A stretch of DNA of 64,000 nt from positions 1-64,000 of the forward strand of contig JAFQXD010000056.1 in the NCBI GenBank assembly GCA_017407115.1, in the 5' to 3' direction. The notes below the pieces were generated by a model. The model worked only from the letters and a program-made list of their open reading frames with translations. It had not been told where the DNA came from and did no database searches. The DNA is from Methanobrevibacter sp. GTDB lineage: Archaea; Methanobacteriota; Methanobacteria; Methanobacteriales; Methanobacteriaceae. Positions 36,850-46,234 of the stretch are shown piece by piece (position 1 is the stretch's first letter; each line of letters opens with the position of its first letter). The translations under genes were made by a program, and so were the position numbers.

Positions 36850-36902
36850 TCGCCTTTTTGATAGGCGATGTAGATGGGCAGAGTAAGAGAAAACCCATCT
36901 AC
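36850..36902 (-). repeat. Two adjacent perfect hairpins between lysin and HNH genes
   Basis: TCGCCT/AGGCGA (36850-36868) and GTAGATGGG/CCCATCTAC (36870-36902, 9 bp) lie back to back. Neither has a T-run on the minus strand. They may stabilise or process the lysin mRNA, or mark the homing-endonuclease insertion boundary. Confidence 0.65.
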
Positions 36903-36931
36903 ATTGTTATATATGGATTTCTCATTATATA

Positions 36932-37927
36932 TTATTTTCGAGTTACTATTAGGATTGATTTTTGACTTATTCCATTTAGGTATCTTTGAGCGGTTGATTT
37001 TGACCTATTTTCTTCATAACCACAATAACAAGTGGAGGTACACATTGAGCCAAGAGAGTTATGTACATCAACAGAATTGTCATAAATTTTATCAAAGTTA
37101 GTGTAATGCCCCCATGTATCTCTATAACATTCATGTTCCCCTGCATCTTGATTGTTTGACTCTAAAATCTTTTTAAGTCCGTTCCAACCTACTTCACTAA
37201 AATTTTTCCATTCTATTTGAAGATTACGATTATATGTTTTGTTGAACCATGCAAAGAATGTGTTTATCCCATTGTGGCTTGTTCCCGCAGTTGTTGTTCC
37301 CATTATCGATGCAATTTTTGATTGTGGCACAACAATTCCAGTTAAATTCCTTATAATTTCTTGTGCCATATGGCAAGCACAATAATAACCAGTATTTTGC
37401 CCACGATTATCACATGATGTTTTTGTAGACCTTCCATATTTTTTATTGCTTGATGTGGGTGTGTTAGTGTTTTTTTTGTTGTTTGATTGGTTGCTTTGTG
37501 TATTTGCAACATCACTGTATTTAAACCAACAAGTTAATGGTAAAGTGTTTGAATGCTCATGGTAGAATACGATTATTTTACTGTAACAATACAATTGTAA
37601 TTTCACACTAACATTATACTTCTGATACATTGTATAATTTGGAGCAGTGTCTTTATCATCAATCCATTTTACTGTGCTTTTTGCTAATTTTTGGTATTCG
37701 TTTCTTGTTAAATTGTTGTGTATATTGTTTCCACTTGGGTCTGGTGCATTTTCCACTTCTTTATCAGTTATATCTTTGTTTGGAGTTTGTACTGCTTTTG
37801 CTAATATGTATAATAATTCTCCATTATTGTATCCACTTATTCGAGGTAATGTTTTGTCTTTTTCTATTTGTTTCTTGATTTTTTCTGATGTTGATACGAT
37901 TGTTTTCCATTTCATATTCTTCACCAT
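36932..37927 (-). CDS. Viral lysin: pseudomurein-binding repeat plus C39-like cysteine peptidase
   Basis: This 331-residue protein probably cuts the pseudomurein peptide cross-links to free virions, like PeiR of the M. ruminantium provirus. Residues 25-60 resemble the pseudomurein-binding repeat (PRISGYNNGELLYILAKAVQ). A Ser/Asn-rich linker leads to the peptidase domain from about residue 165: YYCACHMAQEIIRNLTG (C183, second C185), SIMGTTTAGTSHNGINTFFA, and the histidine in DTWGHYTNFDKIYD (H274). A C-terminal Cys cluster (CTSTCYCGYEE) may bind metal. It is at the distal end of the late operon, where lysins belong. No signal peptide is seen, and a holin is not obvious. Confidence 0.85.
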   Translation of the reverse strand: MVKNMKWKTIVSTSEKIKKQIEKDKTLPRISGYNNGELLYILAKAVQTPNKDITDKEVENAPDPSGNNIHNNLTRNEYQKLAKSTVKWIDDKDTAPNYTMYQKYNVSVKLQLYCYSKIIVFYHEHSNTLPLTCWFKYSDVANTQSNQSNNKKNTNTPTSSNKKYGRSTKTSCDNRGQNTGYYCACHMAQEIIRNLTGIVVPQSKIASIMGTTTAGTSHNGINTFFAWFNKTYNRNLQIEWKNFSEVGWNGLKKILESNNQDAGEHECYRDTWGHYTNFDKIYDNSVDVHNSLGSMCTSTCYCGYEENRSKSTAQRYLNGISQKSILIVTRK

Positions 37928-38049
37928 CGATTTTCTTTTCGTACTACTTTGTCTTTGTTTCTGAAATTGGTTAATAGTGCTTCTTCATAGTCAAAACAAC
38001 CATCATAATCACCAATTTCTTCTGTTTTAGGTAATTTCTTCTTTTTCAT
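37921..38049 (-). CDS. Tiny late protein (42 aa)
   Basis: Begins MKKKKLPKTEEIGDYDGCFD and overlaps the lysin start by 7 bases. Basic at both ends with an acidic middle. The close coupling to the lysin hints at a lysis-timing role, but there is no membrane segment. Confidence 0.5.
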   Translation of the reverse strand: MKKKKLPKTEEIGDYDGCFDYEEALLTNFRNKDKVVRKENRW

Positions 38050-38055
38050 AGTAAA

Positions 38056-38190
38056 TCACTTGAACATATAATTATTTTGATATTCATTACAAGTGTGTCT
38101 GTTTTTCTTCAAATAAGGACACCATTTGTCTTGTTTTGTACAACAGTGCCGATAGACACACCCACTATGTCTATTTTCTTTTTTAACCAT
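38056..38190 (-). CDS. Small zinc-finger-like protein (44 aa)
   Basis: Begins MVKKENRHSGCVYRHCCTKQ, with six cysteines and several histidines (WCPYLKKNRHTC). It resembles the 46-residue Cys/His protein at 42132-42272 in style. A GGTGA site precedes it. The function is unknown. Confidence 0.55.
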   Translation of the reverse strand: MVKKENRHSGCVYRHCCTKQDKWCPYLKKNRHTCNEYQNNYMFK

Positions 38191-38207
38191 TGTAATTCAC
38201 CAATAAA

Positions 38208-38603
38208 TTATTTTGGGGAAGAGCCAGTATATGTGCATACAAGGATAGTTGTATCTCCATTAGTGGTTTGCTCTATATCATATCCCTCCACCGAGCGGAT
38301 AGTCCAAGAACAGTTAAAAAGAACATCATAATCTTCGGGAACCCTTATTGTGGCAGTCCAATCATTGACTCTCTTTAATGTTACTTGCTCATAAATATCT
38401 CCATTTACCCAAAAGGTTGCACCTATACTGCGAGGTCTTGTTGAAATGTCATTTTCATCACCCAAAAATTGAGCAGTAATAGTTTTTGATAGAAATCCGA
38501 GCTTTGGTTTGTCATATATTACTCCACCATCGCTTGTGGTTATTCTTACTACTGTTTTATTATTGAGAGTTATATTTGTAGCATTATCAAAAGGATTGAC
38601 CAT
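38208..38603 (-). CDS. Late structural protein (131 aa), beta-rich
   Basis: Starts MVNPFDNATNITLNNKTVVR at the ATG after AAGGTGAT. It is beta-rich with Ig-like spacing (SIGATFWVNGDIYEQVTLKR; WTIRSVEGYDIEQ). It probably accompanies the neighbouring fibre genes. No known family. Confidence 0.65.
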   Translation of the reverse strand: MVNPFDNATNITLNNKTVVRITTSDGGVIYDKPKLGFLSKTITAQFLGDENDISTRPRSIGATFWVNGDIYEQVTLKRVNDWTATIRVPEDYDVLFNCSWTIRSVEGYDIEQTTNGDTTILVCTYTGSSPK

Positions 38604-38618
38604 ATCTATCACCTTTGA

Positions 38619-39620
38619 TTATAATGGCTCTTCACCACTCTCTATTTGCCCAAGTACATTTAGTGTTTCAGTAGTTCCATCATTATATTCAATAGTTATC
38701 TCTATCAAACTCAAATCACCCATATCTGCGGAAGTATGACTATGTGATTTTGGAGTGAATGGAGTATCATGAGTATCTGTTAAATCTGACACATCAGATG
38801 GGATTGAGGGTTTGTTTTCAAATGTGATGTTTCCAGTTGTACCATCAACAACAACATTCTTACCTTTACTACTGGTTTGTGCTATGTCTAATTTACCAGT
38901 TATGTCTTGATGTTCTGTTAAATAAGTTGATGTGTCGATAGTTCCATCGTTTTTAACAAGACCAACAGTATTGGATTTTTCAATATAATCCCCCAAATCA
39001 GTAATCTCACTTTCAGTGTGAGTATGAGATTTCGGTGTAAATTGTGTATTTGAATTATCACTTAAATCACTTACATCACTTGGAATTGTTGGTTTGTTAG
39101 TTAAATCGTTGTAATTTCCACTAAATAAACTTGGCTTATTTGTTAAATCATTGTATGAATGAGAATGCTCTTTTGGAGTAAAAGCAGTATCATTATTATC
39201 TGTCAAATCCGCTACATCAGTAGGAATAGTGATATTGTCTAATATATCTTCATCTAACTGTTTCCATGAGTAAGAATTATTATTTTCTACTGAATAGTAA
39301 GCATTCACTTTATTATTCTCTGAAACAATGTATAACCTATTCATTGTGTCTTCACTTGCAGTAGGTTTGTTATCTGTAATCACAACAAATTCTAACACTG
39401 GGAAATCAGTTATATCAGATGCAGTGTGATTATGTGCAGATGGAGTGAAAGTGGAAGGAACATCTGTTAAATCATTGTAACTCCCACTAAAATCACTTGT
39501 TCCTACTGTTTCGCTTATTCTTTTTAAGTAATAGTTATTTGAGCGATGTTCATCTACTGTGTTTCCAGTTTTTTGTGCTATTGTTCTTAAATATTGATTA
39601 TTCGATTTCATATTAATCAT
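38619..39620 (-). CDS. Tail-fibre-like protein (333 aa)
   Basis: Begins MINMKSNNQYLRTIAQKTGN. Four to five collagen-like/phage-fibre repeats with the SYNDLTNKP and FTPKSHTHT (or HNHTASDI) signatures typical of siphovirus fibre shafts. A module TMNRLYIVSENNKVNAYYS is shared with the 40.8-41.8 kb fibre. It probably forms part of the host-binding fibre network. Confidence 0.8.
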   Translation of the reverse strand: MINMKSNNQYLRTIAQKTGNTVDEHRSNNYYLKRISETVGTSDFSGSYNDLTDVPSTFTPSAHNHTASDITDFPVLEFVVITDNKPTASEDTMNRLYIVSENNKVNAYYSVENNNSYSWKQLDEDILDNITIPTDVADLTDNNDTAFTPKEHSHSYNDLTNKPSLFSGNYNDLTNKPTIPSDVSDLSDNSNTQFTPKSHTHTESEITDLGDYIEKSNTVGLVKNDGTIDTSTYLTEHQDITGKLDIAQTSSKGKNVVVDGTTGNITFENKPSIPSDVSDLTDTHDTPFTPKSHSHTSADMGDLSLIEITIEYNDGTTETLNVLGQIESGEEPL

Positions 39621-39623
39621 ACC

Positions 39624-40766
39624 TTATACTTTTTTTAGTTTAATATTCTTTGCCGAAGATGAAGAACTTGTTCCATGCCACCCCATCAAACCAATGAGAT
39701 AATTATAACTGTCAAAAAAGGACACTGTTTTGGAATAATTTCCGCTTCCATCTCTTTTATATGTAAATGAAGAACCATTCCTTTTAATTAAATAATTGTG
39801 ATAATCAGTAGGAGAAGCAGATACATCTGTTGTGGAAGTGCTTGTTGTACGATAACCATAATACCATGAAGAAGAACCGTTTGGAGAACCTACAAACACA
39901 CTATAATTTGGATTTGAGGCACTAAAATTAGTTTGACTAAATAATCCTACTCTCCCTTCTAAATTTGTTTTATAATCAAAAGTAAGTTCAAATGAAGATG
40001 GTAAAGTCGATAATGAAGCAACAGTTACATGATTGTTTGTATAATTAGTCGATATTTCGGCAGTGTTGTAATATATGCAATCTTCTACTGTATATGTTGA
40101 TGTAAGACTATCTACTTGTGCAGTGAAAGTTACATCACCAACCCCAGTAGCAGAATAAGATTTTGTAGCTACACCATTACTATCAGTCGGTGATGTTCCC
40201 ATACTTGTCGCTCCATTGAAAAACTCAACAGTAACACTTGGAACTGGATTATTACTACTATCCAAAACAGTAGCAGATAAAGTACAAGTATCAGAGTCAT
40301 AAGCAGACAATATAGACTTATCAGAAGCCAAACTAACACTGCTTGGCACTGGTGTAACTCCTCCAATTCTTGAAGCCACTGGATACATAACAGTAGTCGC
40401 TACAAAAGTATTAGCCGAAGTAGAACCCCAAAAATTCACTTTACCATTCGCTAAAACCTCCAACTGATAACCATTACTTGAAGTATGAATAGGACTCATA
40501 ACTGGACTATTCGGTCTATAATTAGAAGGAATTGTTGATGTGGATTGTATAGGCATAGTATTACCACTACTGGATAATGTACCGCTAAACACTACATACA
40601 CATATGCTTCATCAGAATAAGTAGTAACAGTAACTCCACTATTAGTAAAAGTACCTTTTTGAGATAGATTAGGTAAACTTCCACTTACCAGTAATGCTTG
40701 AACTTCCGCCTTATCATAAAACCACTCTTTCAACCAACTAACAATTCCAGTAACTTGTTTGCTCAT
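39624..40766 (-). CDS. Tail-fibre protein with Ig-like and lectin-like modules (380 aa)
   Basis: The N-terminal GIVSWLKEWFYDKAEVQALL is shared with the next gene upstream (GIVTWLKNWFYDKTDI) and is probably a tail-attachment domain. A bacterial Ig-like domain (residues 150-235: VPSVTVEFFNGATSMG) precedes a concanavalin-like C-terminal module ending IKLKKV. The same Ig-plus-lectin pair recurs in the 46.2-47.1 kb protein (ending LTLKRV). Likely a receptor-binding fibre. Confidence 0.78.
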   Translation of the reverse strand: MSKQVTGIVSWLKEWFYDKAEVQALLVSGSLPNLSQKGTFTNSGVTVTTYSDEAYVYVVFSGTLSSSGNTMPIQSTSTIPSNYRPNSPVMSPIHTSSNGYQLEVLANGKVNFWGSTSANTFVATTVMYPVASRIGGVTPVPSSVSLASDKSILSAYDSDTCTLSATVLDSSNNPVPSVTVEFFNGATSMGTSPTDSNGVATKSYSATGVGDVTFTAQVDSLTSTYTVEDCIYYNTAEISTNYTNNHVTVASLSTLPSSFELTFDYKTNLEGRVGLFSQTNFSASNPNYSVFVGSPNGSSSWYYGYRTTSTSTTDVSASPTDYHNYLIKRNGSSFTYKRDGSGNYSKTVSFFDSYNYLIGLMGWHGTSSSSSAKNIKLKKV

Positions 40767-41827
40767 TTTAAATCAGTCCAGTCAGTTCCATGTCCGCTTG
40801 TGGACTCATTACCTAAATAAAGTTTAATCGCCCCAGTAGCATTGGAAGATTTTGGTAAAAGTTCAATACTTGTAATTATGTTATCATAATCTGCTTTATT
40901 TTCTTGTAAAAATGTTAAAGCAGACCCCACATTAGTAATTCCTTGTGATGCTTCACCCCATATTTGTGAAGAAGCAGTGTATGCTATATCAGAAGCAGTA
41001 GGATTGAAATCACTTAATGTAAGCCCATCTACTTTATCATCAACCGCTTGTATTGATTGATTTAATAAATATCCTTGATGAGCAGTTAATGCGATTGGAG
41101 AACTACTTGTATGGGTAGAGGTAGTTAAATTATCTGCTATTTTCACATGACCGAATGTTCCAGTTCCCGCTTTTGTATCTACATGAGATAAAGGAGCGAA
41201 ATCAGTGAAATCAATCTCATCAAGAATATTTTCATCAAGTTTAACCCATGAGTAAGTAGTAGTGTCATTGTTTGTTGTTGCTTTTGTATAATAAACATTT
41301 ATTTGATTTTTATTGTTTACAGTTTCTGAAACAATGTATAATTTGTTCATAGTAGAAGCACTTGGATTAGGTTTGCTTGTTACTATTTCAAGGAACTTAA
41401 AATTTTGTAAATTTGAAATAGCAGTTTCTATACTACTAATTTTTGTAGCAAGAGGAGTAGTTGCTTCTGTACTTGAAACCGCAATATCTGAACCAGTTAC
41501 TTCGGAATAATGAGTAATATGTCCAGTTCCATCAATTTGTATTTTCAATGCCATATCATTCAATACAGTGCTTACTACATTTGTATGGCTTAATGCTTTT
41601 GTACTGTTATTTAAAGACAATCCACTCCCACTTGCCACATTAATTTGAGGTTCAAGAGAAATCGCACCAGTACCATCAGTTATAACATTTTTATTTGCTT
41701 GTTGTTGATTTTTATCCACTTTATTACTTATATTCCCATTTATTGTATTAATAAATCCATCTATGTCGGTTTTATCGTAAAACCAGTTCTTTAACCATGT
41801 TACAATCCCAGTTATTGTTTTTGCCAT
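40763..41827 (-). CDS. Tail-fibre protein (354 aa)
   Basis: It shares the N-terminal GIVTWLKNWFYDK module with its downstream neighbour, and STMNKLYIVSETVNNKNQIN with the 38.6 kb fibre. The rest is low-complexity Ser/Thr/Asn-rich, as in fibre shafts. It overlaps the downstream fibre gene by 4 bases. Confidence 0.75.
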   Translation of the reverse strand: MAKTITGIVTWLKNWFYDKTDIDGFINTINGNISNKVDKNQQQANKNVITDGTGAISLEPQINVASGSGLSLNNSTKALSHTNVVSTVLNDMALKIQIDGTGHITHYSEVTGSDIAVSSTEATTPLATKISSIETAISNLQNFKFLEIVTSKPNPSASTMNKLYIVSETVNNKNQINVYYTKATTNNDTTTYSWVKLDENILDEIDFTDFAPLSHVDTKAGTGTFGHVKIADNLTTSTHTSSSPIALTAHQGYLLNQSIQAVDDKVDGLTLSDFNPTASDIAYTASSQIWGEASQGITNVGSALTFLQENKADYDNIITSIELLPKSSNATGAIKLYLGNESTSGHGTDWTDLK

Positions 41828-41828
41828 A

Positions 41829-42122
41829 TTAATCCTCCTTTAAAAAAATATCAATCGTAATAGTGTCCTCATCTAATAATGGGTTGCCCCAAGAATAATT
41901 AAAATCAAAATTCGCTTCATCTTTACGAAGATAAGCCGATAAATCAATATCTCCACTCTCAATATGTTGCAACAACACATCAACTTCTGACTTATCATAA
42001 TACTTCGCTAATAATTGAGTTAAATCAAGATTTAAAATTCCTCTCCTTGCTAACTCAACCTCCAAATCATCGAGAAACTTCTTAAATCGGTCAATATCCT
42101 TCCTAAACTCATAGTCTGGCAT
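41829..42122 (-). CDS. Small late protein with YDKSEV fibre-base motif (97 aa)
   Basis: Starts MPDYEFRKDIDRFKKFLDDL after a GGTGG site (GTG at 42131 less likely). A coiled-coil head leads to LTQLLAKYYDKSEVDVLLQH, echoing the YDKAEV of the fibre base module. Probably a fibre-base or chaperone protein. Confidence 0.65.
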   Translation of the reverse strand: MPDYEFRKDIDRFKKFLDDLEVELARRGILNLDLTQLLAKYYDKSEVDVLLQHIESGDIDLSAYLRKDEANFDFNYSWGNPLLDEDTITIDIFLKED

Positions 42123-42131
42123 TAATACCAC

Positions 42132-42272
42132 CTACAAATTTGGGTGAACAGTCTTACAAGAGTCATCATGCCTTGCTTGACACTTATACTTATTACAATA
42201 GCCAAAATAATCATCATAACGATGATAAGAATGACATCTCCTACAAAATAATACTTTTTTCTCTTCCATCAT
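42132..42272 (-). CDS. Small Cys/His zinc protein (46 aa)
   Basis: Starts MMEEKKVLFCRRCHSYHRYD after AAGGTGAT. CRRCH and CNKYKC suggest a zinc ribbon. A longer frame to 42353 overlaps the tail gene and is rejected. Confidence 0.6.
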   Translation of the reverse strand: MMEEKKVLFCRRCHSYHRYDDYFGYCNKYKCQARHDDSCKTVHPNL

Positions 42273-42279
42273 TATCACC

Positions 42280-45200
42280 TTAATTATCCCAAATATATAT
42301 ATCTTCATCAGTGATTGGTGTTGCAGTAGCACTGAACACTGTTGCTTGTTCACGAGTTAGGTTTCTTAATTCTTCTTGTTCTTTCTTAATCCTTAACAAT
42401 GGTTCTAATTCGTTTAATCCCAGTTCAGTGTGGATATGAGGTATTTGATTATTACTGTATTTCACTTTAATACTCTCAATAGTTTTTACATCATTTAACT
42501 TACGATTATTAGATATAACTTGAACCAAATCTCCTAACTTTAAATGTGGTGCAAAAGGCACAATAATAGTATAACTATATTCATGGTCGGGATTGTACTC
42601 TGTACTGTTTCTTGCCATAAAATATGCTTGTTTAGCAGAAGTCTGTTCAGACTCTGTACTCAAAGTAGTCTTTTCACCATATTTTAATAAACTATTCATA
42701 TCCGCAGTATCAACATAAGCATATTTTCCATCTGCTTTTTTAAAGACACAAATAGATTTATTTCTTAAATTAGCCACTGGATTATAAGTTATATTACTCC
42801 ATTCAAGAATATTATTATTATCTCCTTCGGTAGCAACAAACACTGGTTTAGTTTGATTGTTAATACTGAAATGCACAACATCATCTTTTCGATGTTTACC
42901 ATATTCTACATGAGTTCTATAACCGCTGGCAGTAGCAACATCTTCAATCAAAGATAAAACAGATTTTCCACACGATTGCAAATCAGTAGGATTGATAGCA
43001 AGAGCATCATCAAAAATAATCTGATATAAATCCATTTTACAACTACTGAAATCTTGTGTACTGTCATTAAAAGTATACCACTCTGCTTTATCTTGTTCAG
43101 TTTCTGTTTTTAACTTATTTGCTACTAATCTGATTTGATGTAAATATATGCTTTTATTGGGTTCATTATCATCAAAGAAACCTTTCATATTAACACTTGT
43201 TTGTCGCATAGCATTATTAATCCAAAAATTAGTTAAACCACTCCAATCAGAGTCTGTTCCTCCTTTTAAAGTAAAATCAAGATTAATTTTCTTCTTTTGA
43301 GCAGTCCAAGATTGAGTAGTCGAATAAGTAACTTCAATGAAAAATTGTGGAGGTTTTTCTCTATCGTAACCAGTAGTGGTAGTTACTGTTGAAGTGCTTG
43401 AACCTTCACTTGCAGTTCCACTTGCACCGCTAATGTTTTTCCCCACATAATTTTTAACATATTTATTAGGATTACACTTACTTGTAGGATATAACATTCT
43501 ACTGAACCCATATTTTTTATATGGGAAATTAACCCATTGATTATTCGCATTTTTATAAACAACACTTCTATGATTGTTTGACTCACTTGTAGCATATTGA
43601 CAAATCCTACAAGACACTTTTAATTTCTTTAATTCAGTGAAAATAGCATCAGAAAAAGCCCAACAATCCCCATGACCTGCCTTTTTCATAGCAGAATAAG
43701 TAGAAACTCCCGCTCCTAATTTATAAGAGTATTTTTTAAGTTTTTGTGCAACACTTTTCAATACATCATCGGAACTAACTGCTTTTAATGTTTTTGGGTT
43801 TGCAGTCATATTTCCCGCTTTGAGTTTTTGTGCTTCGGCTTTTGAAGATTTAACTAAATCTGAAACTCTGTGCATATGTGTTGTTTTACCCCCATGAGGT
43901 TTTCCAAATACACTCCAATCCCCATCACAAGATTTACAGAAGAAATGTCCTTCAACACCTCCTCCACTTTCATATTTATTGTTATTACATTCAGACCTTC
44001 CCGCTCCCGCACTGTTTCCAAATAACACATCATAAACTACATTTGTAGAACCACAGAACGGACATTTTCTTTCATACACTGCTTTATACCAAGTATATCC
44101 ATATTTGCTTGACTCTCCTCCCGCAGAAGGTAATCCTACTCCCATAACATATTTTCCATCTGAACTTACACCACATTTGTTGAAATGTAATGATCCATCT
44201 GTTCCACTATCACTATCAGATGAAACTATGTCTGTTTTTTTATCTTCTTTTTTGGGGTCGCCTAATCCATACATCATATGGAAAGTTAAATAATTAGATA
44301 TGTTTATTGGTTTTTTGGAATGGTCTTTTGCAGTGTATAATGTTATTGCTTGTTGTTTGGTTGCACTTGACTCATTACGAACCATTATGTAATTATTATT
44401 AGGTTCTGTGATTGCATTTTTAGTAGTTAGTTTTTTGATGTCTTTTTTCTTACCGAATTTTATTGAAAGTCCAGTGTTGTATTTTTCTCCTTCAACAAGG
44501 AAGTTTTTATTGATTGTTGTGTTTAATGTGATTTCAAAGACATCTGATAAGTATTTTAATGCTTCTCCATAACTTGCAACGATTAATGGTTTGTAATAAT
44601 CTAAATCTTGGCTTGTTGTTCCACTGATGAATAAAGCATTAAGCATATATTTATTTTGTGCATCGATTAGTCTATCTGCACAATTGATTGTTAGTTCTTT
44701 ATTTTCCTTGTCTGATGAAATAGAACTCACATACCCTCCAAATCGTTGAACCCAAGAATTATCATCGACAAATCCAGTTTCTTTAACATAAATATTAACT
44801 TCGTCCATATAATCAATGTAAAAACCACTTGCAGATAATGAATTTTCCAATTGCCATGTATAGCCAATCTTGAAATTTGCTTCAATTGGATTGGTCTGTT
44901 TACTATGTGTAAATTCGCATTCATTAAATTGTAGGTTTGTACCCATACTATCAAGATTATCACCAGTAAATGTAATTATCTTGCGGACAGTTATACCAAT
45001 GAAATAGCAATTGTAAGGAATTTCAACAGTCAAATGATATTTTCCCAATTCTTTCAATTCTTCAAATATCACTTGTCTTTTAATAAAATCAGTTTCCCCA
45101 TCAAATTTCAAATCATTTCCTTTAATTCTGTGAGCAGTAGAAACTTGTGCAACTTTATTTTTAACTTTGGTATTTGTTTTTCCAGTTTTTTTAGTAGAAG

Positions 45201-45588
45201 TTACTGTTTTATACTGAACTGGTTTGGTATTAATGTATTTAGCAGATTTCTGATTTAATTCAAGACTATACCTCCCCACATAGTCTTTTCCATCTTTATT
45301 TTCATAAATAACATCTATACGATATTCCCCAATCTCTTGAACTTCATAATCTAACTCTACTGCATATGTAGTATAACCATCATTACTTTCAAAACATTTC
45401 AAATGCCTATGATTTGTTTTTTTGAAATTAAACCCTTGTGAAATATCATCACGATTATATAGTTTGGTATATTGATGGTCATAACTAAATATTTCCACTG
45501 CAATTTTTTCAGATGGTCTAATCACTTCTTTTTTATGATTAGTCCAATCACGATTATTATGGGTCTTATTCGCTATCTTAATCATCAT
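42280..45588 (-). CDS. Tail protein with wall-targeting zinc ribbon and transglutaminase-like domain
   Basis: This 1102-residue late protein is probably the tail-tip/baseplate hub. The N- and C-terminal thirds look like a tail-tip scaffold (FLVEGEKYNTGLSIKFGKKK; IPHIHTELGLNELEPLLRI). Residues 470-585 hold a zinc-ribbon module with CPFCGS, CKSCDGDWSVFGKPHGG, nearly the same as the C-terminal domain of the host adhesin-like protein at 14.4 kb. Residues 620-700 are transglutaminase-like: GHGDCWAFSDAIF (C642), NNHRSVVY (H673), QWVNFPYKKYG (N687 where Asp is usual). Such Cys-His-Asp domains occur in pseudomurein endopeptidases. A local cell-wall cut during DNA entry is the likely role; the D-to-N change needs testing. 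Confidence 0.75.
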   Translation of the reverse strand: MMIKIANKTHNNRDWTNHKKEVIRPSEKIAVEIFSYDHQYTKLYNRDDISQGFNFKKTNHRHLKCFESNDGYTTYAVELDYEVQEIGEYRIDVIYENKDGKDYVGRYSLELNQKSAKYINTKPVQYKTVTSTKKTGKTNTKVKNKVAQVSTAHRIKGNDLKFDGETDFIKRQVIFEELKELGKYHLTVEIPYNCYFIGITVRKIITFTGDNLDSMGTNLQFNECEFTHSKQTNPIEANFKIGYTWQLENSLSASGFYIDYMDEVNIYVKETGFVDDNSWVQRFGGYVSSISSDKENKELTINCADRLIDAQNKYMLNALFISGTTSQDLDYYKPLIVASYGEALKYLSDVFEITLNTTINKNFLVEGEKYNTGLSIKFGKKKDIKKLTTKNAITEPNNNYIMVRNESSATKQQAITLYTAKDHSKKPINISNYLTFHMMYGLGDPKKEDKKTDIVSSDSDSGTDGSLHFNKCGVSSDGKYVMGVGLPSAGGESSKYGYTWYKAVYERKCPFCGSTNVVYDVLFGNSAGAGRSECNNNKYESGGGVEGHFFCKSCDGDWSVFGKPHGGKTTHMHRVSDLVKSSKAEAQKLKAGNMTANPKTLKAVSSDDVLKSVAQKLKKYSYKLGAGVSTYSAMKKAGHGDCWAFSDAIFTELKKLKVSCRICQYATSESNNHRSVVYKNANNQWVNFPYKKYGFSRMLYPTSKCNPNKYVKNYVGKNISGASGTASEGSSTSTVTTTTGYDREKPPQFFIEVTYSTTQSWTAQKKKINLDFTLKGGTDSDWSGLTNFWINNAMRQTSVNMKGFFDDNEPNKSIYLHQIRLVANKLKTETEQDKAEWYTFNDSTQDFSSCKMDLYQIIFDDALAINPTDLQSCGKSVLSLIEDVATASGYRTHVEYGKHRKDDVVHFSINNQTKPVFVATEGDNNNILEWSNITYNPVANLRNKSICVFKKADGKYAYVDTADMNSLLKYGEKTTLSTESEQTSAKQAYFMARNSTEYNPDHEYSYTIIVPFAPHLKLGDLVQVISNNRKLNDVKTIESIKVKYSNNQIPHIHTELGLNELEPLLRIKKEQEELRNLTREQATVFSATATPITDEDIYIWDN

Positions 45589-46230
45589 TTACACCCTATA
45601 CCCACTATTATAGATATTAGTTTCTTGTTCATGTTGATTAATAAATTCCATAAACAGATTTGAAGGATTATCTAATGCAACTTCTCCAACAAGATGAGGT
45701 GCAAGAACAGTGCATTTATCCCTCTTCAACTCATTAGTAGTTATTAAATTCTTATATGGTCTTATTACTTGCAAATAATCCTCTGTTGTAGAAGAATAAA
45801 GATTAGCATAAGCCATATTATTAAACTCAATAGTATGAATAACATTCGCCAAATCAGAATAATGATGCACTCCATCATACTCCCCATTCGCTAACCTCAC
45901 ACCAGTAAAACTCAACGGATTATTCACATTAACCCTAATCAACACCAATTCAACTTGTAAATCTTTAATTCGTTTTAATAAATCATCTTCAATATCAAAA
46001 GTTTCATAAAAACTATTAAACTCTTCTGATACAACCCATCTTCTACCAATATAAAGTGCATCATCATTAACAAAGATTTCATTATCAAACAAATCAAAAG
46101 CATGTAATTTAAAATAAACTACTGCAATTGTTCTACATTTCATCTTATCAATTGAAAAAGTCAAGGTATTATTATCTGCTTCGATTTGATGATGAAACTT
46201 TTGAGATTTTATTTTAAATTGTCTTTCCAT
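45589..46230 (-). CDS. Late structural protein (213 aa), unknown
   Basis: Begins MERQFKIKSQKFHHQIEADN and is beta-rich. Its place just before the putative tail-tip protein and its size are compatible with a distal tail protein, but no motif is visible. It abuts the next gene exactly. Confidence 0.6.
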   Translation of the reverse strand: MERQFKIKSQKFHHQIEADNNTLTFSIDKMKCRTIAVVYFKLHAFDLFDNEIFVNDDALYIGRRWVVSEEFNSFYETFDIEDDLLKRIKDLQVELVLIRVNVNNPLSFTGVRLANGEYDGVHHYSDLANVIHTIEFNNMAYANLYSSTTEDYLQVIRPYKNLITTNELKRDKCTVLAPHLVGEVALDNPSNLFMEFINQHEQETNIYNSGYRV

Positions 46231-46234
46231 TGCT

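Noticed and set aside
38619-42122. Invertible fibre cassette (shufflon)
   Set aside because: All fibre genes face the same way and no inverted repeats or local invertase were seen; only modular similarity remains.
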